Shown here piece by piece: positions 17,381-24,210 of a DNA stretch of 64,000 nucleotides. Origin of the DNA: Pseudoscardovia suis (GTDB lineage: Bacteria > Actinomycetota > Actinomycetes > Actinomycetales > Bifidobacteriaceae); assembly GCF_002797875.1 (NCBI RefSeq), contig NZ_PGFC01000002.1, forward strand, positions 310,001-374,000, written 5' to 3'. The position numbers were made by a program, and so were the translations under genes. Within the stretch, counting starts at the first letter, position 1. Each line of letters begins with the position of its first letter. The notes under the pieces were generated by a model, which was not told where the DNA came from, ran no database searches, and saw only the letters and a program-made list of their open reading frames with translations.

Positions 17381-17410
17381 TTGCGTGTCGTGATGAACTT
17401 GTGGCATAAT
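17381..17410 (+). promoter_or_regulatory. Candidate promoter of tRNA-Ser
   Basis: TTGCGT at 17381-17386 and CATAAT at 17405-17410 are separated by 18 bases and lie 24 bases before the tRNA. A tRNA gene isolated from other RNA genes needs its own promoter, and this is the best match in the gap. Confidence 0.55.
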
Positions 17411-17434
17411 ACTCAAGTTGCATTCAGCAGCGAA

Positions 17435-17520
17435 GGATGATTGTCCGAGCGGTCGAAGGAGCACGACTCGAAATCGTGTGAGGCTATAAACCTCCGAGAG
17501 TTCGAATCTCTCATCATCCG
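17435..17520 (+). tRNA. tRNA-Ser (anticodon CGA)
   Basis: The acceptor stem GGATGAT at 17435-17441 pairs with ATCATCC at 17513-17519, with discriminator G at 17520. The anticodon arm is CACGA-CTCGAAA-TCGTG with anticodon CGA at 17469-17471, reading UCG codons. A long variable arm and the TTCGAAT T-loop identify a class II serine tRNA of 86 bases. The 3' CCA is not encoded. A terminator follows at once. Confidence 0.95.
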
Positions 17521-17526
17521 CAAGAA

Positions 17527-17580
17527 GCCAGGAACTGCAGAATCCCAGTGGGGTTCACGGTTTCTGGCTCTTTTGTTTTC
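17527..17580 (+). terminator. Intrinsic terminator after tRNA-Ser
   Basis: GCCAGGAAC at 17527-17535 pairs with GTTTCTGGC at 17560-17568 (one G-U), with an inner CCC/GGG pair, followed by TCTTTTGTTTT. It ends the tRNA message. Confidence 0.75.
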
Positions 17581-17837
17581 TGCCACTCCATTTTTGATAC
17601 TGTGCCTTGATACTGTGTCCAGTGGTTCCTAAGGATTCTTCTTTATCCCGGTTCCCATGACATGTCATTCCGTTCTTGCGGTTGCGTAGAGAATCGTTGT
17701 TGCTGCTGAATGATGCAGTTTTGAGGGAATACGCACGCATCTTGTCGTGAATCGGTTCAATCGCAGAGGCGTGTTGCTTAGCTTGTGAGTTTGGGAACGC
17801 GCCGTTCTGGCCATTTGATCTGCGATTCCTGCATCGG
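17581..17837. other. Spacer between tRNA-Ser and the repeat array
   Basis: No gene is supportable. An 11-base direct repeat (TTGATACTGTG) occurs at 17594 and 17607. The GATACT at 17596-17601 stands 17 bases after a TTGTTT at 17573-17578 in the terminator tail, so a weak promoter firing towards the array is conceivable. The rest shows nothing I recognise. Confidence 0.35.
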
Positions 17838-18400
17838 GTCGCCGATGGTGGAGGTTTGGTGCCTGTGCATCCTCCTGTTATCCTCCACCATCGGCGAGCG
17901 GGTGGATGTGTCGCCGATGGTGGAGGATAAACGGGGTTGGAGTGGTCTGTTATCCTCCGTCTTCGGCGGTTCCTCTGTTGGTCGCCGATAGTGGAGGTTA
18001 GGCGGGTGTGGATCGGTCTGTTATCTTCCGTCTTCGGCGAGTGGTTAACGTGTCGCCGAATAGGGAGGTTAGGGTCCTTTTGAGGAGGTGTTTAACTTCC
18101 GTCTTCGGCGAGGTCCGTGAGGTGTCGCCGATGGTGGAGGTTATGTGGGATTAAAACGGCCTGTTAACTTCCGTTTTCGGCGAGCGGATTGATGAGGTGC
18201 CGAATACGGAGGTTTGGGACCTGCATTGGGGGATCTGTAACTTCCGTTTTCGGCGAGGTTCATGTGGGGTCGCCGAAGATGGAGGTTAGATGGGATTAAA
18301 ACGGCCTGTTAACTTCCGTATTCGGCGAGTGGGTGAATGTGTCGCCGATGACGGGGGTTAAGGTCCCTGTTTCAGGGTCTGTATCCTCCGTCTTCGGCGA
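17838..18400 (+). repeat. Array of eight 71-73-base units made of alternating inverted half-sites
   Basis: Two kinds of half-site alternate sixteen times. Forward sites (type GTCGCCGATGGTGGAGGTTA) start at 17838, 17910, 17981, 18052, 18124, 18196, 18269 and 18341. Reverse sites (type TTAACTTCCGTCTTCGGCGA) end at 17897, 17969, 18040, 18111, 18183, 18256, 18328 and 18400. Spacing between like sites is 71-73 bases. Spacers are about 20 bases (forward to reverse) and about 12 bases (reverse to forward) and are not conserved, except that units 5 and 7 are nearly identical. The single-base changes in period break any reading frame, so it is not a protein repeat. As plus-strand RNA each half-site can pair with either neighbour to form stems of up to 20 bp. 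No known family is recognised. Confidence 0.9.
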
Positions 18401-18936
18401 GGCTTGGATGGATGGGGTGGTGGCTCGGGTGGATGGACTGGTGACTTCTGATAGGTGGGGAGAATTCGTGCAGGTGAGGTGAATCCATGCACAGTGAGCC
18501 CATCCGGTGTGCATTATCTTCACGACACGCGCGCAATAGCTTTCTTGCGTTCATCAATTAACAAGGTTAATATTGGCATTACTCAGGGATACAGATCTGG
18601 CGGAGTGCCGATGAAGCGCTCAGCAAGGCGGTGTGCAACGAGGCATGGTGCGAGCCGTGCGTTGGAACACAATCCAGAGCAACCATGAACTTTGGTTCTG
18701 TGGTGGATTCGCAGCGGTGAGTTCACCACGGATCAGAGGACAGACCAAGGCAAAGCAGCGAACGAATCAGGGCAGAAAGAGTTCGCGCGGCGCCATCGGT
18801 TGTGCACATGGGAAGTCGACATGGCGTCCTCATCCCGGCGACACAGCACCCGCGAATTTGCGGCAACGCAAGGCAGCGGAAACACATAACAGACACCTCA
18901 CAAACACGGATTGCACAACAGGCACAAGGAAGCGTC
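18401..18936. other. Region between the array and the ROK regulator
   Basis: This is a non-coding stretch of 536 bases. Its notable content is a promoter with an embedded palindrome at 18545-18573. The 360 bases from that promoter to the regulator's ATG have no credible reading frame, although a GTGGTG/CACCAC inverted repeat lies near 18703-18730. The long leader could hold a small RNA or peptide, but I see no direct sign of one. Confidence 0.45.
18545..18573 (+). promoter_or_regulatory. Promoter with embedded ATTAAC-N3-GTTAAT operator
   Basis: TTGCGT at 18545-18550 and TAATAT at 18568-18573 are spaced 17 bases apart. A perfect 6-3-6 palindrome, ATTAAC-AAG-GTTAAT (18557-18571), covers the spacer and the -10 box, so a bound protein would block RNA polymerase. 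The ROK regulator encoded next downstream is the obvious candidate to bind it (inference). Confidence 0.55.
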
Positions 18937-20232
18937 ATGGCAGGCATTAAGGCATCTCAGTCACGGGTTTCGGAGCTCAACCGGTCCCATATGCTGCGTG
19001 TGCTTTATCGCGGCGGTATCAAATCGCGCGCGCAGATTGCGCAAGAGCTTGATCTCACGCCCGCGGCGGTGTCCAAAATCAGCGCGCGTCTTATCGATGC
19101 GCATGCGATCGAGGAGACCAGTGACATTCGCGGCAAGGGAAATCGCCGTTCCATTGGATTGCGCATTCCCGCTGAACGATTCCATGTGATTGGTGTGAAA
19201 TTCGCCCGCACCATTGTGCAGATCGGTGTGTTCGATCTCAACGGCACCGCGCTCGCCATCGACGAGTTGCCGCCAGTGACCGATGATTGCATCGCTGACG
19301 TGGTGTCGGATGTGCGCTCGCGTCTTGCCCACATCATCGACGCCGATCCAGACGTCGTGGCAGTGGGTATGGCGGTCCCAGGGCCGTATCTGCGCACGGT
19401 GGGTCGCACGGCTCTGGTGTCGTCCATGCATGGATGGCGCAGGGTGAACTTCCTCCACGAATTCGGCACCGCGTTCCGCGTGCCAGTGTATGTGGAGCAG
19501 GATGCTCGCGCCGGCGTGCTCGCCCAAAGCCTATTTGGCAAGCAAAGCGATGGCGCACGTGTCCCGCAGCCCGATTCCGCAGCGCCCACCGCAGCGCCCA
19601 CCGCTCAGTCCACCGCTGAAACCACCGAGGGGGCCAAGCCATCCACACTTGCCTACTACCTCTTGGGCGAAGGCATAGGCCTGGGCGTTATCGACCATGG
19701 CATGCTCATCAACGGCGAACTCGGCGCGGCAACCGAAATCGGGCACGTGAGCATCGATGTCAATGGTCGCACATGCGATTGCGGCAACGTGGGATGCCTT
19801 GAGCGGTACTGCTCCGCAACGGCCATTCGCCACGACTTGCTGGAGGATCCCGACGCGCCGCATATCGCAGGCGTGGAGGATATGACTCCGGCGCAGGCCG
19901 CAAACGCACTGTTCAAGGCCGCCGCCGATGGCGACCAGGCAGCAGTGCACATGGTCGCTCGCGTCGGTCGTTATGTGGGTTACGGCTGCGTGACCATCAT
20001 CAACGCGTTCAACCCGGGACGCATCGTGCTGGGCGACATCGTGGCCGGCGGAGGCGAAACCCTGCTGGCGGCGGTGCAAAGCGTGGTGGACGAGAGGGTC
20101 ATACCGCAGATCGCCGACGCAACCAGCATCGAGCTGTCGAGCCTGCCTACCGATTCCGCCATCAGCGGTGCCGCGGCAGTGGCTGTCAACCAGTTCCTCG
20201 ACAACCCGTCATTGTTCCTCGACCTGAAGTGA
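18937..20232 (+). CDS. ROK family transcriptional regulator
   Basis: ROK regulators couple an N-terminal winged helix-turn-helix to a sugar-kinase-like sensor domain and usually repress sugar genes. The ATG at 18937 follows CACAAGGA and gives MAGIKASQSRVSELNRSHML. The HTH is at about residues 25-55 (SRAQIAQELDLTPAAVSKIS). The sensor has the ROK zinc motif CDCGNVGCLERYC at about 284-296 and an upstream glycine-rich GEGIGLGVI. A Pro/Ala/Thr/Ser-rich insertion of about 30 residues (around 210-235) is unusual. Length is 431. Context with a fructokinase and permease suggests control of their expression. The ligand is unknown. Confidence 0.88.
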   Translation: MAGIKASQSRVSELNRSHMLRVLYRGGIKSRAQIAQELDLTPAAVSKISARLIDAHAIEETSDIRGKGNRRSIGLRIPAERFHVIGVKFARTIVQIGVFDLNGTALAIDELPPVTDDCIADVVSDVRSRLAHIIDADPDVVAVGMAVPGPYLRTVGRTALVSSMHGWRRVNFLHEFGTAFRVPVYVEQDARAGVLAQSLFGKQSDGARVPQPDSAAPTAAPTAQSTAETTEGAKPSTLAYYLLGEGIGLGVIDHGMLINGELGAATEIGHVSIDVNGRTCDCGNVGCLERYCSATAIRHDLLEDPDAPHIAGVEDMTPAQAANALFKAAADGDQAAVHMVARVGRYVGYGCVTIINAFNPGRIVLGDIVAGGGETLLAAVQSVVDERVIPQIADATSIELSSLPTDSAISGAAAVAVNQFLDNPSLFLDLK

Positions 20233-20287
20233 TGGCGATTGGAGGCACGCGCCCCGCAGGCGCAAGCCAACCTCCAGAAGCCATCAC
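20229..20287 (+). other. Hairpin across the ROK stop codon
   Basis: GTGATGGC at 20229-20236 pairs with GCCATCAC at 20280-20287, with inner GGAGG/CCTCC pairing. The stop codon of the regulator lies in the 5' arm. There is no T-run, so it may stabilise or process the message between the regulator and the kinase rather than terminate it. Confidence 0.4.
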
Positions 20288-20381
20288 CCGCACACAAAAC
20301 CAACCATCAAAACTTAACCATCCAGCAACACACAACAAACCGCGGCGGGGCAGCCCGCTGCAACAATAGAAAGGCACAATC

Positions 20382-21284
20382 ATGGCAAAGCCTATGGTTC
20401 TCTCCCTCGGTGAACTCCTGTGGGACATGCTCCCCAGCGGAAAGCGCGCAGGCGGCGCACCGGTGAACTTCATCTACCATTCTGTGCATAACGGTGCTGA
20501 CGGCTACGCCATCTCCGCCGTGGGCGAGGACGAACTCGGCGATGAGCTCGTTGCAGCCACGAAGAAGGCAGGCATCAATGCCATCATTCAGCGCAACGCA
20601 TGGCCGACCGGCACCGTTGACGTGCAGCTGAAGAACGGCATTCCGGAATACACGATCGTGCGCGGCGTGGCATGGGACCACATCCTTTACACTCGCCAGC
20701 TCATCAATGAGGTCGAGAAGGCCGACGCCGTGTGCTTCGGCACGCTGGGCCTGCGCTCTCCCGAGTCCCATGACACGATCATCGAGCTGCTCAAGCACAC
20801 GAAGCCGGGCGCGATGAAGTTCTTCGACATCAACATTCGTGGAGACCATTACTCCAAGGAACTCATCGACGAGTTGCTGCGCACCGCCACTGTGTTCAAG
20901 CTCAATGACGCCGAACTGCTGCTGCTGCGCGACATGTTCAACATCCGTGGCACTTCTGACGACGAGGCATGCCGCTGGTTCCTCAACGAATACGGCCTTG
21001 ACTATGTGATCCTCACCGCTGGCTCCACGTTCAGCACGATCGTGTCCAAGACCGGTGAATCCTCCACTGTCGACACCCCGCACGTCGAGGTCGAGGACAC
21101 CGTGGGCGCCGGTGATTCCTTCTCCGGCACGTTCACCGCGAAGATTCTCAACGGAGCGTCGCTCACCGAAGCGCATCGCGCTGCCGTGAACGTGGCTGCG
21201 TTCGTGTGCACGCAGAGCGGCGGCTGGCCGACCTATCCGGACGTTGTGCCGGATTACCTGGCCGAGGCAGAGAGCAACAAGTAA
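20382..21284 (+). CDS. PfkB family carbohydrate kinase, probable fructokinase
   Basis: The enzyme phosphorylates a sugar with ATP in the cytosol. Fructose to fructose-6-phosphate is the likely reaction, feeding the bifid shunt. The 300-residue product has the N-terminal LSLGELLWDMLPSGKRAGGAPVNF (seen as GELLWDMLPSGKRAGGAP), the first PfkB signature region around GEDELGDEL, and the second signature DTVGAGDSFSGTF at about residue 237 with the catalytic Asp. AGAAAGGCACAATC precedes the ATG. It lies 149 bases after the ROK gene and 173 before the permease. The exact substrate is inferred from family resemblance. Confidence 0.85.
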   Translation: MAKPMVLSLGELLWDMLPSGKRAGGAPVNFIYHSVHNGADGYAISAVGEDELGDELVAATKKAGINAIIQRNAWPTGTVDVQLKNGIPEYTIVRGVAWDHILYTRQLINEVEKADAVCFGTLGLRSPESHDTIIELLKHTKPGAMKFFDINIRGDHYSKELIDELLRTATVFKLNDAELLLLRDMFNIRGTSDDEACRWFLNEYGLDYVILTAGSTFSTIVSKTGESSTVDTPHVEVEDTVGAGDSFSGTFTAKILNGASLTEAHRAAVNVAAFVCTQSGGWPTYPDVVPDYLAEAESNK

Positions 21285-21457
21285 GTCCTGCTGCTTGTTG
21301 CGTCATTGGACGCACAGCGCTATTGCAACGTGCGTCGCACATGTCTGGTTGGTGCCTGGTCTTGCGGGGCTGGGCGTCAACCAGACTCTGACATTGGAAA
21401 ACAGCCTTTGATCGAAAATCATCAGGGCACATATCGGAAGATATCGAGGGAAAAGAA

Positions 21458-22702
21458 ATGAGCAACCGCGCATCTTCTCCAAAGACTCCCACCTCAGTGG
21501 AGCCGTCCCAGGGTTCGATGAGCCGCATGGCCATTGTGCCCGTTATGTTCGCGTTCTTCGTCATGGGCTTCGTCGACCTCGTGGGCACCGCCACGAACTA
21601 CGTCAAGCCTGAATTCAACCTTGAGAACTCCCAGGCGAATCTGTTCACCACAATGGTGTTCTTCTGGTTCCTCATCTTCTCCGTGCCCGCTGGCGTGATG
21701 ATGAACAAGATCGGCCGCCGCCGCATGGTGCTGCTGTCAATCCTGGTCACCATCGGCGCCATGCTGCTGCCGGTGATCGCCTACACGGTGCTCGCGGGAA
21801 CCCCGCGGCTTGTGCTCATCATCATCTCGTTCGCATTGCTGGGCATCGGCAATACGTTCATGCAGGTGTCCCTCAACCCGCTGCTCACCGTGTTCGTCAA
21901 AGGCGATCAGCTCGCCTCCACGCTCACCATGGGCCAGTTCGTCAAGGCGTTTGCGTCGCTGTTCGCCCCGTACATCGCCGGCTGGGCGTTCAACCATTAC
22001 GGCAAGTGGTGGCTGCTGTATGTCATCTACTTGGTCGTGGGCATCGTCGGATACGTTCTGCTCGCGCTTGACCGTATCGATGAGCCGGCGGCGGATGCCG
22101 GCACCACCACGATCGCGCGTTGCTTCAAGCTGCTGGGCGACCCTGTTGTGCTGCTGTGCTTCCTCGGCATTGTCGCCCATGTGGGCGTTGACGTGGGTGT
22201 GAATGCCCAGGCGCCGCGTATTCTCATGGAGCATACCGACACCGTGCTGAGCGTGGCGACCAACGCGACGATGGTGTATTTCATCGCCCGTATGATCGGC
22301 TGCTTCGTCGGCGGTATCGCTCTGCGGCATATCAATACGAAGGTTGGTCTGCGCATCTGCGGTGTGCTGATGACGCTGTCCGCTGTGAGCCTTGCGATTT
22401 TCGCATCGGTGCCTTCGAACCCGCCGGTGTGGCTGTTCTGGATGGCGGTCGCCCTTGTCGGTTTCGGCAATTCGAACGTATTCTCGCTGTGCCTCGGCCA
22501 TGCGCTCACCGTTGAACCCACGCGTCAGAACGAGGTGTCCGGCCTCATGATGATGGGTCTGATCGGCGGCGCAGTCTTCCCGCCCATCATGGGCGCGGCG
22601 GCTGATGGCATGGGCCAGATTGGCGCCGTGCTCGTCATGGCTGTCGGATGTGTCTATGTGCTTGTGATTGGTTTCGTTTACAAAGTGTTTGAGCGCAAGT
22701 AG
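21458..22702 (+). CDS. MFS sugar permease of the FucP/GlcP type
   Basis: A 414-residue inner-membrane transporter with twelve predicted helices. The A-loop motif after helix 2 reads VMMNKIGRRRMVLLSI, and the N-terminal FAFFVMGFVDLVGTATNYVKPEF resembles the fucose/glucose proton symporter family (seen as FFVMGFVDLVGTATNYVK). GAGGGAAAAGAA precedes the ATG. Together with the kinase it forms an uptake-plus-phosphorylation pair. Bifidobacterial glucose permeases of this family exist, so glucose, mannose or fructose are plausible substrates. Confidence 0.85.
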   Translation: MSNRASSPKTPTSVEPSQGSMSRMAIVPVMFAFFVMGFVDLVGTATNYVKPEFNLENSQANLFTTMVFFWFLIFSVPAGVMMNKIGRRRMVLLSILVTIGAMLLPVIAYTVLAGTPRLVLIIISFALLGIGNTFMQVSLNPLLTVFVKGDQLASTLTMGQFVKAFASLFAPYIAGWAFNHYGKWWLLYVIYLVVGIVGYVLLALDRIDEPAADAGTTTIARCFKLLGDPVVLLCFLGIVAHVGVDVGVNAQAPRILMEHTDTVLSVATNATMVYFIARMIGCFVGGIALRHINTKVGLRICGVLMTLSAVSLAIFASVPSNPPVWLFWMAVALVGFGNSNVFSLCLGHALTVEPTRQNEVSGLMMMGLIGGAVFPPIMGAAADGMGQIGAVLVMAVGCVYVLVIGFVYKVFERK

Positions 22703-22778
22703 TCTTTGCGTGTGACGGATGCACCACAGGTGCGGATTCCGTTGCCGGCACACGTCGCGTTCTGACACAGACTCCCTC

Positions 22779-22820
22779 GGCGGATGTCTTGCAATGCAAC
22801 AGGCAAGGCATCCGCCTTTC
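22779..22820 (+). terminator. Intrinsic terminator after the permease
   Basis: A 14-base 5' arm at 22779-22792 (GGCGGATGTCTTGC) pairs with 22803-22816 (GCAAGGCATCCGCC), with one G-U, followed by TTTCGCGTTCTTT. It separates the sugar module from the nuclease gene. Confidence 0.75.
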
Positions 22821-22984
22821 GCGTTCTTTATGTGTGTGCGTTCCTCCGGTATTCGCCGGGTTTTGCCACAGCTTCATGATTGCACTCGCCTATTATCATG
22901 GAAAGTTGGCCAGCGCTAGGTACATGCGTGAAAAGACCGAATAGGCGCGAAAACGAGATAAGAAAGAAGCAAGAGGGGAACAGC

Positions 22985-24199
22985 ATGGCACGAAAGTCAT
23001 CACGGTCATCGTCGCGGGGGACGTCGGATCCCACGCCATTCATGTCGCCGAACGGTGGGCGTCGTGGGGGATCCAACAGGGGCTCCCATGGCAAGCACGG
23101 CAAGGGCAAGCTCACCGGTAAACAGATTGTGTTGATTGTCGCCGCTGCATTTGTTGTGCTGTGCCTGATCGCGCAGTGCTCCGGTGGTTCGCAATCGCCT
23201 AGCTCACAGCCTGCCACGACGCAATCTGCCAGCGAGGCACCCACCGCCAGTGGTTCATCGAGCGCAGCGTCAGCAGCGCCTTCCGAAAGTGCATCGGACA
23301 CGCAGGCCGCCCCCAGCCAGACGGACACCGCCCAGGCTGGTTCTACTGATGGCGGCAATCTGGCGCAGACGGTGCTTGATGAGCTCGCGGTGCAGGCCCC
23401 CGCGTCGAAAGCCGGGTATTCCCGTGACCAGTTCGGCGCGGCGTGGAGCGACGTCGACCATAACGGCTGCGATACCCGCAACGACATTCTCAAGCGCGAC
23501 ATGACGAACGTGACGTTCAAAGATAACACGCATGATTGCGTGGTGCTCACCGGCACGCTCAACGATCCCTACACCGGCAAGACAATAGCGTTTGAACGTG
23601 GCCAGGACACGTCGAAAGCCGTGCAGATCGACCACGTGGTGGCTTTATCGAACGCATGGCAGACCGGTGCGCAGAATCTGAGCGCCGACCAGCGTCTGCA
23701 GTTGGCCAACGATCCTTACAACCTGCTGGCGGTGGATGGGCCGGCGAACCAAGAGAAGTCCGATTCTGACGCGGCGTCGTGGCTTCCGTCGAACACCGCG
23801 TTCGATTGCGAATACGTGGCACGGCAGATTGGCGTGAAGCACAAGTATGCGCTGTGGGTGACGGCCGGCGAGAAATCCGCGATGCAGACGGTGCTTGCGA
23901 CCTGCCCCTCGCAGAGCGTGCCCACGGACGGCGGTGTGTCGGACGGAGCGAAGGCGGCGACGCAACAGCTGGCGGCGCAGGATTCCGCCGCGCAGGATTC
24001 CGCTGCGCAAAGTCAGACAACGCAGGATTCGCAGGCGCAAGTCGCCGGATCTGGCAGTTCCGATGGTTCGGATGTGTATTATGCGCGATGCGCTGATGCG
24101 CGAGCCGCTGGCAAAGCGCCGTTGTACGCGGGGCAGCCCGGTTACCGCGAGGGCCTTGATGGGGACAACGACGGCGTGGCATGCGAAACGAGAAAATGA
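22985..24199 (+). CDS. Membrane-anchored HNH-type nuclease (DUF1524) with Excalibur domain
   Basis: This is a predicted surface nuclease. The ATG at 22985 has AAGAGGGGAAC before it; a longer upstream reading lacks a start signal. Residues 1-45 are basic, with Arg, Ser and Gly. One membrane helix at about 47-66 gives an N-in, C-out topology. A long Ser/Ala/Thr/Gln linker (about 70-130) follows, as in wall-spanning proteins. The DUF1524 fold has its HNH-like core at IDHVVALSNAW (about 215) and NLLAVDGPANQEKSD (about 245). A second low-complexity linker leads to a C-terminal Excalibur calcium-binding domain with DGDNDGVACE. It may act in DNA scavenging, defence or competence. The targets are unknown. 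Confidence 0.85.
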   Translation: MARKSSRSSSRGTSDPTPFMSPNGGRRGGSNRGSHGKHGKGKLTGKQIVLIVAAAFVVLCLIAQCSGGSQSPSSQPATTQSASEAPTASGSSSAASAAPSESASDTQAAPSQTDTAQAGSTDGGNLAQTVLDELAVQAPASKAGYSRDQFGAAWSDVDHNGCDTRNDILKRDMTNVTFKDNTHDCVVLTGTLNDPYTGKTIAFERGQDTSKAVQIDHVVALSNAWQTGAQNLSADQRLQLANDPYNLLAVDGPANQEKSDSDAASWLPSNTAFDCEYVARQIGVKHKYALWVTAGEKSAMQTVLATCPSQSVPTDGGVSDGAKAATQQLAAQDSAAQDSAAQSQTTQDSQAQVAGSGSSDGSDVYYARCADARAAGKAPLYAGQPGYREGLDGDNDGVACETRK

Positions 24200-24210
24200 A
24201 AGGCAGTGGC

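Noticed and set aside
17785..17991. A small protein gene over the first array units (68 codons)
   Set aside because: It only translates the repeat. The 71- and 73-base steps would shift the frame along the array and there is no ribosome-binding site.
17838..18400. CRISPR array
   Set aside because: Half-sites alternate in orientation and vary in sequence, spacers are only about 12 and 20 bases, and no cas gene is in the window. A CRISPR array has near-identical direct repeats with spacers of similar length to the repeats.
17838..18400. Integron attC sites
   Set aside because: Some forward sites end in GTTAGGC or GTTAGAT, which fit GTTRRRY by chance, but the partner RYYYAAC is missing, no cassettes lie between sites, and no integrase is near.
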